A DNA stretch of 64,000 nucleotides. It comes from Methanofollis liminatans DSM 4140 (GTDB lineage Archaea; Halobacteriota; Methanomicrobia; Methanomicrobiales; Methanofollaceae). This document shows, piece after piece, positions 42,770 to 51,801 of the stretch. A program made the position numbers and the translations under genes. Below the pieces are notes generated by a model. That model searched no databases, was not told where the DNA came from, and was given only the letters and a program-made list of their open reading frames with translations. Where the stretch lies: the NCBI RefSeq assembly GCF_000275865.1, contig NZ_CM001555.1, positions 1,577,099 through 1,641,098 of the forward strand, given 5' to 3'. The first letter of the stretch is position 1. The number at the start of each line of letters is the position of its first letter.

Positions 42770-44156
42770 CTGATCCCGATCCTCTTCTTCTCCAGCCGTC
42801 GTCACTGACCCATGTCCCGGGAAGGCCGTGCTCCCCCTGCCATGAGCGCAGCTTCTCTTCCCAATCCTTCCAGAGGTCAGGATATGCCGCCCGGATCCGT
42901 TTCAGCACCGCGCGGTCGCTGGACGGACACATAAAGCATCCGATCCGATCGAGCCCTTCTGTGTAGAGACAGTTATAGGGGGCTCCCTCCCTGAAGATGT
43001 AGAGCCAGACGTGCAGGGCCGTCCAGTGCTGGATCGGGGCGGCCGAGATCTGGTTGCCGACGACCCGGTTCCGCCATATCCGCGGGCTGTTTTTTCTGGA
43101 GAGCGACTCGTACTTCCGCTGGCCGATGAAGGAGAGCGATTCGCCCCACCGTTCGGCAATGATCTTACTGACCGGCAGGAGCTTTGCGACGCTACAGCAC
43201 CAGCGCGCGTCCACCGCCGGAGGGCCTTCTTTTCTGAAGTGCTCCCAGAACGTGTCTCCGGTCTCGGCCCGCACCACCTCGAGGCCGTAGCGCGCCGCCA
43301 CCTCCCTCACGTTCGCATCGGTCTCCGGGAACTCAAGGCCGGTATCGGCGTAGAGGATCGGGACCGGCCCCATCTCCCTGAGCACCAGCAGGAGCGTCGC
43401 CAGACTGTCCTTGCCCCCGGAGTACGAGACGTTTATCGGGAGATGGGTGTGGCTCGCCCGGACGTTCCTGATGAAATCGAGCGATGCGCCCTCATACGTG
43501 TCCAGGATCTGTCTGTTGGCGGCGACGGCGTCGTCCCAGGATGCAGGCCCGGGACTGGCGTCGGCCGGTGCGGCTTTACGCGTCCTGACGATGGCCCCCC
43601 GTGTCATCGTCCTCGCCTCTGCAGCGTCCACCTTCGCCCTGCCGACGCCGATGCATTCTCCGCTCTTCGAGAGGATGAACACCTCGTCGCCGGCCCGGAC
43701 GGCGTCTTCGATCTCGACGAGGCCGGGGGCGAGGAGGCTTGAACCCTCCCTGATTGAGGCTACGGCGCCGTCATCGGCGACGACATACCGCTTTGTCGGG
43801 ACAAGATAGCGGGCGGCGGCCGGCCGCGGCAGGGGCTCCCATTCGCCTTTTTCCGGGAGATACCGGATCGCCGCAACAATGGCGCCGCCGAGAACGATCT
43901 CCTCCATCCTGTCGATCTCGGGCACCTTGTTCAGGACGGCGAGATGCCCTTCGGGGATGAGGGGGGCGCCGAAGTGGTCGGTGAAGATCTCGTTGACGAG
44001 ATCGATGTCCGCCCTGAACGCTGGGCGTGCGTCGCCCGGCGGGGTGATGGCGACCGGACGTGTCTCTGATCCGCAGGCGCAGGTTGTGCCGAGAACGGGA
44101 GTGTGGCAGGTATCGCACCAGTTCAGATGTATTTTTCCCAGATATGACGGACGCAT
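42747..44156 (-). CDS. PUA domain-containing PAPS reductase-like protein
   Basis: The 469-residue protein has an N-terminal zinc-ribbon-like motif (CDTCHTPVLGTTCAC), a PUA domain (about 130-205) and a PAPS-reductase/ATP-pyrophosphatase core (SYSGGKDSLATLLL) ending in FMCPSSD. The PUA domain binds RNA, so an RNA thiolation or modification role is more likely than sulfate reduction. The ATG at 44156 is near the promoter of the divergent ech operon. It shares 23 nt with hisH downstream. Confidence 0.82.
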   Translation of the reverse strand: MRPSYLGKIHLNWCDTCHTPVLGTTCACGSETRPVAITPPGDARPAFRADIDLVNEIFTDHFGAPLIPEGHLAVLNKVPEIDRMEEIVLGGAIVAAIRYLPEKGEWEPLPRPAAARYLVPTKRYVVADDGAVASIREGSSLLAPGLVEIEDAVRAGDEVFILSKSGECIGVGRAKVDAAEARTMTRGAIVRTRKAAPADASPGPASWDDAVAANRQILDTYEGASLDFIRNVRASHTHLPINVSYSGGKDSLATLLLVLREMGPVPILYADTGLEFPETDANVREVAARYGLEVVRAETGDTFWEHFRKEGPPAVDARWCCSVAKLLPVSKIIAERWGESLSFIGQRKYESLSRKNSPRIWRNRVVGNQISAAPIQHWTALHVWLYIFREGAPYNCLYTEGLDRIGCFMCPSSDRAVLKRIRAAYPDLWKDWEEKLRSWQGEHGLPGTWVSDDGWRRRGSGSDEDDSYN

Positions 44157-44356
44157 TGGCAGTACTGTTTGACGGATCAGGTCAAAAAGATCGGGGTATG
44201 TATAGACGGTGCGTACGAAAAGAAAGGATTACGACGCCGGCAGGATCGGCCTTCGGGCGAGCGATGCAAAATCCGCCCTGCTGCCGGTCATGGTGGGCGC
44301 CGCTTTCGCATGGTTAATAAACCAATAATTATCATGGATCATCATGAGGGATTTGG
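44157..44356. promoter_or_regulatory. Divergent promoter region of the ech operon
   Basis: These 200 nt lie between the PUA/PAPS-reductase-like gene and echA. The AT-rich ttaataaacc at 44314-44323 is a likely TATA for the ech operon, about 35-40 nt before the GTG at 44357, and GAGGG (44346-44350) is the echA ribosome-binding site. A short TTG-initiated frame (44169-44360) has no coding features. Confidence 0.5.
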
Positions 44357-46261
44357 GTGAATGAACTAATATTCCTGATAGCGTTTCCAACGATAATCGC
44401 ATTCATCCTGTTATTGTTGTCGAATAACCGGATTAGATATGCAATCGTTGCACTCGCCGCACTGGTCATCTCTGCGGCGTCCATCTATCTTCTCGCAACC
44501 TCATATGCGCGGGGTACGGTCTATTACACCGTTCCCTTTGAGCCAGCGAGTCAGATGATGTTCGCCATCGAGATGGGGATCGCACTCCTGCTTCTCTGGC
44601 TCGGGATCAGGTTCAAACAATATATTGCCGTTCTCCTGGTGCTTGCACAGTCGGCCCTGATGGTCTACTACGAGTTTGCGATGAGCCATGGAATGGACCC
44701 GGTCAAAAACCTCTTTTTCGACCAGTTCTCCATCATCATGGCGATGATCATCGGGATCATCGGCAGTCTCATCGCCGTCTACGCCGTCAGCTACATGCAG
44801 ACCTACCACGGCCATCACCCCGAAGTTCGGGACCGGCGGCGGTTCTTCTTCTTCGTGACGTTCATCTTCCTTGCGGCGATGTTCGGCCTTGTCTTCTCGA
44901 ACAACCTCCTATGGGTCTTTTTCTTCTGGGAGCTCACGACGCTGGCGTCGTTCCTTCTCATCGGCTACGCCGAGAGCGAGGAAGCGACGAACAACGCCTT
45001 CCTTGCCCTGAAGATGAACCTGCTCGGAGGGATCGCCTTTGCCGGTGCCATCATATATCTCGCCTCGGCCGATCCTGCCGGCGGTCTGCTCGAACTCGAT
45101 ACCCTCATCGCTTCGGGCCAGGCAGTGGCAATCGTCCCTGCCGTGCTGATCAGCTTTGCGGGGCTGACGAAAGCCGCACAGATGCCCTTTTCCGGATGGC
45201 TTGTCGGGGCGATGGTCGCCCCGACGCCGGTCTCGGCCCTCCTGCACTCGAGCACGATGGTCAAGGCCGGTGTGTATATCATCGTCCGTTTCGCTCCTGT
45301 GCTCGCCGGCAGTCTCGCCGGGGTCTCGATCGCCATGGTCGGCGCCGTCACGTTCCTTGTGGCGTCCGGGATCGCAATCTCCCAGAGCAATGCAAAGAAA
45401 GTGCTGGCATACTCGACGATTGCAAACCTCGGGCTGATCGTCGCCTGCGCGGGCGTCGGCACCTACAAACTCGTCTGGGCCGCGATCCTCCTGATCATCT
45501 TCCACGCCATCGCAAAATCCCTCCTCTTCCTCTGCGTCGGGACGGTGGAGCACCGCACCGGCAGCCGGGACATCGAGGACATGGACGGACTCATCGTCCG
45601 CATGCCGCGGCTCGCCGCCATGATGTTCGTCGGCATCGCCGGCATGTTCCTCGCCCCGTTCGGCATGCTCATATCGAAGTGGGCGGCGATCGAGGGGTTC
45701 ATCGATGCACCCTTCGGCCTGATCTTCGTCACCATCCTCGCCTTCGGCGGTGCCGTGACGGTCTTCTTCTGGTCGAAGTGGATGGGCAAGATCATCTCGG
45801 TCACGCCGTACGGCGAGAATATCGAGGGGACGATCTCGCGCCAGAAGTGGGTCGTGCTCACCACCCTCACGGCGCTGACCGTGCTCGCCGCACTCTTCTT
45901 CCCGCTCATCTCGTCAGGGCTTATCGAGCCCTATCTCCTCGGGACATTCGGCGAGACGGCGCGGCTTGCGCAGGACAACATCATCATCATGGCCCTGATG
46001 ATCTCGCTCCTGCTGATACTGCCGTTCTCCCTCCCGTTTTACGCAAAGGGAGGAAAAAAGATGCCCGCATACATGTGTGGACGGCCGGTGACGACCGACC
46101 TGAAATTTGCCGGTTCTGCCGGCATTGAGCGGACGATGACAACGCGCAACTACTACTTCACCGAGTACTTCGGCGAGGGCAAACTCCTGCGTGTGGCAAA
46201 TCCGCTCTGCATCCTGCTGATCCTGCTCGCAGGGGCGATCCTGGCGGGGGCGATCCTGTGA
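44357..46261 (+). CDS. echA: Energy-converting hydrogenase subunit EchA
   Basis: The 634-residue membrane protein is a NuoL/MrpA-like antiporter subunit with about 16 hydrophobic helices, and the central motif with lysine-bearing helices typical of ion-translocating subunits (for example FAGLTKAAQMPFSGWL and SSTMVKAGVYII). It starts at GTG 44357 behind GAGGG. It is the first gene of echABCDEF and should move protons or sodium ions across the membrane while the complex exchanges electrons between ferredoxin and H2. Confidence 0.93.
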   Translation: MNELIFLIAFPTIIAFILLLLSNNRIRYAIVALAALVISAASIYLLATSYARGTVYYTVPFEPASQMMFAIEMGIALLLLWLGIRFKQYIAVLLVLAQSALMVYYEFAMSHGMDPVKNLFFDQFSIIMAMIIGIIGSLIAVYAVSYMQTYHGHHPEVRDRRRFFFFVTFIFLAAMFGLVFSNNLLWVFFFWELTTLASFLLIGYAESEEATNNAFLALKMNLLGGIAFAGAIIYLASADPAGGLLELDTLIASGQAVAIVPAVLISFAGLTKAAQMPFSGWLVGAMVAPTPVSALLHSSTMVKAGVYIIVRFAPVLAGSLAGVSIAMVGAVTFLVASGIAISQSNAKKVLAYSTIANLGLIVACAGVGTYKLVWAAILLIIFHAIAKSLLFLCVGTVEHRTGSRDIEDMDGLIVRMPRLAAMMFVGIAGMFLAPFGMLISKWAAIEGFIDAPFGLIFVTILAFGGAVTVFFWSKWMGKIISVTPYGENIEGTISRQKWVVLTTLTALTVLAALFFPLISSGLIEPYLLGTFGETARLAQDNIIIMALMISLLLILPFSLPFYAKGGKKMPAYMCGRPVTTDLKFAGSAGIERTMTTRNYYFTEYFGEGKLLRVANPLCILLILLAGAILAGAIL

Positions 46262-47118
46262 CCTCGGTTGTCATGGCAATCGTCTACCTGATCCTCGCTC
46301 CCGTTCTCGGCGGGCTGATCGCCGGGATCGACCGGAAGATCACCGCACGGATGCAGGGGAGAGTCGGGCCGCCGATCCTCCAGCCCTTCTATGACGTGGC
46401 AAAGCTCTTCGAGAAGGAGGACGTCACCGTCACCCCCTCGCAGAACTTCTACATCCTCTCGTACCTGGTCTTCATGGCCGTGACAGGCGCCCTCTTCTTT
46501 GCCGGAGAGGACCTGCTGCTCGTGATCTTCGCCTTTACCCTGGCCCACATCTTCATCGTGCTCGGGGCGTACGCCGCCTACTCGCCGTACAGCTATGTGG
46601 GGGCCGAGCGGGAGCTGATCACCCTGATGGCCTATGAGCCGATGATCATCCTCACCGCCATCGGGCTCTATCTGGTCACCGGGAGCTTCTATGTGGAGAC
46701 GATCGCCACATCGCAGGTGCCGGTGATCCTCTACCTGCCGGGCGTCTTCCTGGGCTTCCTGACGGTGCTGACGATCAAACTGAGAAAATCGCCCTTCGAC
46801 ATCTCGACCTCGCACCACGCCCACCAGGAACTGGTGAAGGGGCTGACCACGGAGTTCTCCGGGGCGACCCTGGGGAAGATCGAGATCGCCCACTGGTACG
46901 AGACGGTGGTGCTCCTCGGGATTGTGTACCTCTTCTTCGGGTTCAACCCGCTGCTGGGGCTCGCCGTCATCGTTGTCGCCTACATCCTGGAGATCTTCAT
47001 CGACAACACCTTCTCGCGGATGAAGTGGCAGATGACCATGAAGAGCGGATGGGGTTCTGCCGCAATACTCGGGTTCCTTAACCTCGTCGTCCTTTATTAC
47101 TTCTATCTGGGGGTGTGA
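46258..47118 (+). CDS. echB: Energy-converting hydrogenase subunit EchB
   Basis: The 286-residue integral membrane protein is NuoH-like, with about eight helices and the conserved GxxxExELIT-like segment (GAERELITLMAYEPM) and KSPFDISTSHHAHQELV. It starts at GTG 46258 overlapping echA (GTGA) and links the peripheral arm to EchA. Confidence 0.93.
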   Translation: MTSVVMAIVYLILAPVLGGLIAGIDRKITARMQGRVGPPILQPFYDVAKLFEKEDVTVTPSQNFYILSYLVFMAVTGALFFAGEDLLLVIFAFTLAHIFIVLGAYAAYSPYSYVGAERELITLMAYEPMIILTAIGLYLVTGSFYVETIATSQVPVILYLPGVFLGFLTVLTIKLRKSPFDISTSHHAHQELVKGLTTEFSGATLGKIEIAHWYETVVLLGIVYLFFGFNPLLGLAVIVVAYILEIFIDNTFSRMKWQMTMKSGWGSAAILGFLNLVVLYYFYLGV

Positions 47119-47122
47119 AACG

Positions 47123-47566
47123 ATGGCATATCTGAAAAAATCACCATGGCTCCTCCATTATGACGCCTCAAGCTGCAACGGCTGCGATATCGAGGTGCTC
47201 GCCTGTCTCACCCCGCTGTACGACGTGGAGCGGTTCGGGATCATCAACACCGGCAACCCGAAACACGCCGATGTCTTCGTGATCACCGGCGGGGTCAACG
47301 AGATGAACCGGCAGGTCGTGAAAAACATCTACGAACAGATGCCCGACCCGAAGGTCGTCGTCGCCGTGGGCATCTGCGCCGCGACCGGCGGCGTCTTCAG
47401 GGAGTGCTACAACGTCGCCGGGGGCGTCGACGAGGTGATCCCGGTGGACGTCTATGTGCCGGGCTGCGCCGCGCGTCCCGAGTCGATCATCGACGGGATC
47501 GTGAAGGCGCTCGGGATTCTTGAGGAGAAACGAGCGAAAATGAAGGGACAGGAGGGATCGGCATGA
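47123..47566 (+). CDS. echC: Energy-converting hydrogenase small subunit EchC
   Basis: The 147-residue protein is NuoB-like, with cysteines for a single proximal [4Fe-4S] cluster: CNGCDIE, ICAATGG and PGCAARPE. It passes electrons between the NiFe site of EchE and the EchF ferredoxin. It lies 4 nt after echB. Confidence 0.93.
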   Translation: MAYLKKSPWLLHYDASSCNGCDIEVLACLTPLYDVERFGIINTGNPKHADVFVITGGVNEMNRQVVKNIYEQMPDPKVVVAVGICAATGGVFRECYNVAGGVDEVIPVDVYVPGCAARPESIIDGIVKALGILEEKRAKMKGQEGSA

Positions 47567-47940
47567 TAGAAGACGAACCGATAACGACGATCGACCAGGG
47601 CGACCTGCTTGCACGGGTCAGGACATACCGCGAGGCAGGTTTCCGCCTGGTCCAGGTCAGCTGCACAAAAATCGAAGAGACCTTCGAGATCACCTACTGT
47701 TTCGACAAAGACAACCGTCTCGAGAGCCTGCGCATCACCGTCCCGGTCGGGACGACGCTCCCGAGCATCTCAGGGATCTACTGGGGGGCGTTCATCTACG
47801 AGAACGAGATGCACGACTTCTTCGGGGTCGAGGTCACCGGTATAAACGTCGATTACAAGGGGAACCTGCTGAAGACGGCGAAAAAGTACCCGTTCAGCAA
47901 CGTCACCTTCAGGGGGGAGGTCACATGTCAAAAGAAATAG
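47563..47940 (+). CDS. echD: Energy-converting hydrogenase subunit EchD
   Basis: The 125-residue NuoC-like protein has the family core (LRITVPVGTTLPSISGIYWGAFIYENEMHDFFGVEVTG). Its role is structural within the hydrogenase arm. It overlaps echC by 4 nt and echE by 16 nt. Confidence 0.9.
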   Translation: MIEDEPITTIDQGDLLARVRTYREAGFRLVQVSCTKIEETFEITYCFDKDNRLESLRITVPVGTTLPSISGIYWGAFIYENEMHDFFGVEVTGINVDYKGNLLKTAKKYPFSNVTFRGEVTCQKK

Positions 47941-49004
47941 TCATGCCCTTTGGCCCGCAGCACCCGGTCCTTCCTGAGCCGATCCATCTCGACCTCGTCA
48001 TCGAGGACGAGAAGGTGAAGGAGGCCCTGCCCTCCATCGGGTATATCCATCGCGGTCTTGAGACCCTCGTTGAGAAGAGAGAGTATCCCGAATACGTCTA
48101 TATCGCCGAACGGATCTGCGGGATCTGCAGTTTCATCCACGGCGCCACCTACTGCCAGGGCGTCGAGGCGGTGATGAACGTCGAGGTGCCCGAACGCGCC
48201 CTCTACCTCCGGACGATCTGGTCGGAGTACTCGAGGCTCCACTCCCATCTCCTCTGGCTCGGGCTCTTTGCCGACGGCATGGGGTTCGAGAACCTCTTCA
48301 TGGACGCCTGGCGGCTGCGCGAGCATATCCTGGACGACCTCGAGGCGACCACCGGCGGCCGCGTGATCCAGGGGAGTTGCAAGGTGGGCGGGGTCCGGCG
48401 GGACATCGACGCCGAGAAACTCGACGAGATGGCGAACGGCCTCGAAACGATGAGAGGGGAACTCACCGATATGGTGGGCGTCTTTTTGAACGACAGCTCG
48501 GTGAAGTCCAGGCTGAGAAACATCGGCATCCTCTCGAAAGAGGATGCCTATGCAGACGGGGCGGTCGGCCCGGTGCTCAGGGCGAGCGGAGTCGCTTCCG
48601 ACGCCCGGATGCTCGGCTACGCCGCCTACGACCGCCTCCATTTCACGCCGGTGGTCGAGGACGGCTGCGACTGTTATGCCCGCTGCGCCGTCAGGGCAAA
48701 GGAGATGTACGCTTCGATCGACCTGATCAAAGAGGCGGTCCAGAAGATACCTGACGGCCCGATCGAGGTGAAGGTGACCGGGAAGCCCGACGGCGAGTAC
48801 TTCGCCAGGGCCGAACAGCCCCGCGGCGAGGTGGTCCATTACGTGAAGGGGAACGGCACGCGCAACCTCGCCCGCCACCGGGTGCGCACCCCGACGATCA
48901 CGAACATCCCGCCGATGGTGAAGATGCTGGCCGGCTGCGAACTCGCCGACGTCCCGGTGATCGTGCTCTCGATCGACCCGTGCATCGGCTGCTGCGAGAG
49001 GTGA
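47925..49004 (+). CDS. echE: Energy-converting hydrogenase large subunit EchE
   Basis: The 359-residue NiFe large subunit has both metal-binding motifs intact: RICGICSFIH near the N terminus and DPCIGCCER at the very C terminus. The protein ends two residues after the last cysteine, so no C-terminal peptide is available for endopeptidase removal. It catalyses H2 formation or oxidation. The ATG at 47925 lies inside the end of echD. Confidence 0.95.
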   Translation: MSKEIVMPFGPQHPVLPEPIHLDLVIEDEKVKEALPSIGYIHRGLETLVEKREYPEYVYIAERICGICSFIHGATYCQGVEAVMNVEVPERALYLRTIWSEYSRLHSHLLWLGLFADGMGFENLFMDAWRLREHILDDLEATTGGRVIQGSCKVGGVRRDIDAEKLDEMANGLETMRGELTDMVGVFLNDSSVKSRLRNIGILSKEDAYADGAVGPVLRASGVASDARMLGYAAYDRLHFTPVVEDGCDCYARCAVRAKEMYASIDLIKEAVQKIPDGPIEVKVTGKPDGEYFARAEQPRGEVVHYVKGNGTRNLARHRVRTPTITNIPPMVKMLAGCELADVPVIVLSIDPCIGCCER

Positions 49005-49010
49005 TCTGAT

Positions 49011-49415
49011 ATGGCATACTTTGAGATGGCAAAAACGGTGTTGAAATCGGTCCTCCACGGCCCGGCCACCATCCGCTACCCGGCACAGCCCGCGAAGATC
49101 ACCCCGATCTCGCGGGGCCACGTAACGATCGATCCGTCGACGTGCATCTCCTGCGGGATGTGCATGCGCAAGTGCCCGTCGGACGCGATCTGCGTCTCGC
49201 GCGAGGAGAAGACCTGGGAGATCGATGTGCTCCGCTGCCATGTCTGCAACTGCTGCGTGGAGGTCTGCCCGGTGCACTGCCTCACGATGGAGACGCAGTA
49301 CTCCTCTGCGGTCACGGTCCATGAGGGGCGCCATCTGGTGAAGATCACCTACGTGAAGCCCGAGCGGCCCGCGAAGCCCGAAGCCGGTCCGAAGGAATCG
49401 GCCGGATCTTCGTGA
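49011..49415 (+). CDS. echF: Energy-converting hydrogenase ferredoxin subunit EchF
   Basis: The 134-residue polyferredoxin has two [4Fe-4S] motifs (CISCGMCMRKCP and CHVCNCCVEVCP) that feed electrons from soluble ferredoxin to the NiFe site through EchC. It is the last ech gene; T-run 49430-49436 follows the stop. The complete ABCDEF order, in one direction with short overlaps, indicates a functional operon. Confidence 0.93.
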   Translation: MAYFEMAKTVLKSVLHGPATIRYPAQPAKITPISRGHVTIDPSTCISCGMCMRKCPSDAICVSREEKTWEIDVLRCHVCNCCVEVCPVHCLTMETQYSSAVTVHEGRHLVKITYVKPERPAKPEAGPKESAGSS

Positions 49416-49429
49416 GCAAACCCTCCATC

Positions 49430-49436
49430 TTTTTTT
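49430..49436 (+). terminator. Oligo-T terminator of the ech operon
   Basis: Seven Ts lie 14 nt after the echF stop. Archaeal RNA polymerase terminates at such T-runs without a strict need for a hairpin. Confidence 0.55.
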
Positions 49437-49484
49437 CACCGTTGTTCTGGTCTGCCGGTGCCCGCGGCCCTAGATGATCAACCA

Positions 49485-49489
49485 TATAT
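49485..49489 (+). promoter_or_regulatory. TATA box of the FAD oxidoreductase/glycosyltransferase operon
   Basis: The AT-rich core catatatg, centred at 49487, is 26-27 nt before the GTG at 49514, so the transcript probably begins at or next to that codon and is leaderless with a GTG start. Confidence 0.6.
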
Positions 49490-49513
49490 GAACTCACCGC
49501 ACACCTATATGCC

Positions 49514-50830
49514 GTGAAAACGGCGATACTGGGCGGCGGGCTGACCGGGGTGACGCTTGCCCGGGGCTTGCACGAGCGGGGGGAGGACGTGGTCGTCCTG
49601 GAGGCGGAACCCGATTACGGCGGGCTCTGCCGCTCGAAGAGGAGGGAGGGGTTCACCTTCGACACCGGCGGTTCGCACATCATCTTCTCCCGCGACGCCG
49701 CCGTGCTCTCCTTCATGAAGGAGGCGCTCGGCGAGAACCGCACCGAGCGGGACCGTCTGACCAAGATCTTCTACAAGGGGCGCTATGTCAAATATCCGTT
49801 TGAAAACGGTCTTTCCGACCTGCCGAAAGAGGATCTCTTCTTCTGCATCAACGAGTTCGTCAAAAACCTGATCGCGGTCGAGAAAGGGGCTGCCGCCCCG
49901 CCGGAAAACTTCAGGGACTGGATCGTCGCCACCTTCGGGGCAGGGATTGCCGGGTGCTATATGATCCCGTACAACCGGAAGATCTGGAAGTTCCCGCCCG
50001 AGCAGATGTCGGCGCACTGGATGGAAGGAAGAGTCCCGATGCCGCCGGTCGAAGACGTGATCAGGTCGGCGATCGGGATCGAGACCGAGGGCTACACCCA
50101 CCAGTCGGTCTTCTCGTACCCGCAGAGCGGCGGGATCGAGGCGCTCGTGCAGGCGATCGCCGCCCCGGTCGAGGACGCCATCAGGACCGGCTTCGTCGTC
50201 CGTTCGGTGCGGCGGCAGGAGGACGGGAAGTGGGTGATCGGCGACGGAAACGAAGAGATCGTCGCCGACCGGTGCGTCGCCACCATTCCCCTGCAGGCCC
50301 TTCTCCCCTGCCTCGAAGAGGTGCCGGCGGAGGTGGCTGCGGCATGTGCGGCACTGAAATATAACGCGGTCGCCTGTGTCTGCATCGGGATCAGGGGCGC
50401 GACAAAGCCGTATTCCTGGGTGTACGTCCCGCAGGAGGAGATCGGACTCTTCAACCGCATCTCGTTCCCCTCCGGCTACAGCGACGGCAACGCCCCTGCC
50501 GGGTGCAGTTCGGTCCTTGCCGAAATCACCTACCGGGAGGGCGACGAGGCGGCACGGATGAGCGACGACGCCCTCGTCGAACACACGGTCGAAGGGCTCA
50601 TGAAGATGGAGGTGATCGCCTCTGCCGACGATGTCGTCTACGCCGCAGTCGAGCGGCAGCGATACGCCTACGTCATCTACGACCTTGCCTATCTGGAGAA
50701 TATCAGGGTCATCAGGGAGTTTGTCGAGGGAACCGGGATCGACCTCCTGGGCCGTTTCGCCGAGTTCGAGTACCTGAACATGGACGGGTGCATCCGCCAC
50801 GTCCTCGATTATCTCGGAGCGAGCAGATGA
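49514..50830 (+). CDS. FAD-dependent oxidoreductase (amine-oxidase/UDP-galactopyranose-mutase-like)
   Basis: The 438-residue flavoprotein has a classical FAD motif (ILGGGLTGVTLARGL...VVLEAE), a conserved FDTGGSHIIF and a C-terminal FAD-binding end. It resembles protoporphyrinogen-oxidase-like and UDP-galactopyranose-mutase-like proteins encoded beside glycosyltransferases. It starts GTG 49514. The ATGA overlap with the GT4 gene suggests a sugar-processing role in glycan synthesis. Confidence 0.82.
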   Translation: MKTAILGGGLTGVTLARGLHERGEDVVVLEAEPDYGGLCRSKRREGFTFDTGGSHIIFSRDAAVLSFMKEALGENRTERDRLTKIFYKGRYVKYPFENGLSDLPKEDLFFCINEFVKNLIAVEKGAAAPPENFRDWIVATFGAGIAGCYMIPYNRKIWKFPPEQMSAHWMEGRVPMPPVEDVIRSAIGIETEGYTHQSVFSYPQSGGIEALVQAIAAPVEDAIRTGFVVRSVRRQEDGKWVIGDGNEEIVADRCVATIPLQALLPCLEEVPAEVAAACAALKYNAVACVCIGIRGATKPYSWVYVPQEEIGLFNRISFPSGYSDGNAPAGCSSVLAEITYREGDEAARMSDDALVEHTVEGLMKMEVIASADDVVYAAVERQRYAYVIYDLAYLENIRVIREFVEGTGIDLLGRFAEFEYLNMDGCIRHVLDYLGASR

Positions 50831-51801
50831 AGGTGAACTTTTTCGTCGAGGATATGCTTTTTTTCAAGTATATCGGGTGCGCCACCCTTGCACGGATGCT
50901 CGCCGGAAAACTCGCCGAGAATGCGGACCTGGACCTCGCCTGGAACGCTCACGGCTACGATTACGATGTGGTCCACTACCATACCTTCGGACCCCTGGCC
51001 CTGGCGAACAAGAAGTACAGCCGCGGCGTCAAGGTGCTCACCGCCCACTCCACTCCCCGCCTCAACAACGGCAACCTCGCCTTCTCGGATACGGTGAACC
51101 GCCTCTATCCGGGGATATACCGGGGCTTCGACCACATCATCACGATCTCCGGCCCGAACGACCAGGAGGTGCGCGAGATGGCGCCCGACGTGCCGGTGAC
51201 CCTCATCCCGAACGGCGTAAACCGGGACCGTTTCAGGCCTGAACCGGAAAAACGCGCCGCATTCCGCAGGGAACACGGCATCGGCGACGAAGAGATGGTG
51301 GTGCTCACGGTGGCGCAGCAGACGCCGCGGAAAGGGATCTACGATTTCATCGCCCTTTCAAAGGAGCACCCGGACATCAAATTCGTCTGGGTCGGAGGGT
51401 TCCCGTACGGCTCCTTCTCCAAGGACTACAGACGGATCGAAGAGGAGAAGAAAGGGTGCGGCAAGAACGTCATCTTCACCGGATTTGTCAGGGACATCAC
51501 GGCGGCCTACTGCAGCGCCGACCTCTTCTTCATGCCGTCGTTTGCCGAGGGCCTGCCGATGGTCATCCTTGAATCGATGGCGACCGGCGTTCCCGTCCTC
51601 GCCCGCAGGATACCGGAGTTCGTCGAGAACTTCGAGGGCGCCGCCCTCTTCTTCGACGACCTTGAGGAGGCCGGGGCGGTCGTCGAGGACGAAACCGTCA
51701 TCAGGCGGCACGCCGCCCTTTCGCGCCCCTTCACCGATCGTTTCGACATCGGGAGGGTGGCCGACCTCCATGTGAATCTCTATAAGGAGTTGATACCGTG
51801 A
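50827..51801 (+). CDS. Glycosyltransferase family 4
   Basis: The 324-residue GT-B-fold enzyme has an N-terminal domain with HTFGPLALANKK and a C-terminal nucleotide-sugar domain with IPNGVNRDRF, QQTPRKGIYDF and the acidic end FAEGLPMVILE (EX7E-like). It should add a sugar to a glycan acceptor. ATG 50827 overlaps the preceding stop; the next gene starts at GTG 51798 inside its end. Confidence 0.9.
   Translation: MKVNFFVEDMLFFKYIGCATLARMLAGKLAENADLDLAWNAHGYDYDVVHYHTFGPLALANKKYSRGVKVLTAHSTPRLNNGNLAFSDTVNRLYPGIYRGFDHIITISGPNDQEVREMAPDVPVTLIPNGVNRDRFRPEPEKRAAFRREHGIGDEEMVVLTVAQQTPRKGIYDFIALSKEHPDIKFVWVGGFPYGSFSKDYRRIEEEKKGCGKNVIFTGFVRDITAAYCSADLFFMPSFAEGLPMVILESMATGVPVLARRIPEFVENFEGAALFFDDLEEAGAVVEDETVIRRHAALSRPFTDRFDIGRVADLHVNLYKELIP

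Noticed and set aside
47928-49439. A 503-residue open frame on the minus strand opposite echE and echF
   Set aside because: It is antisense to two genes with intact metal-binding motifs; its protein has low-complexity, Arg/His/Asp-rich composition typical of GC-rich shadows.
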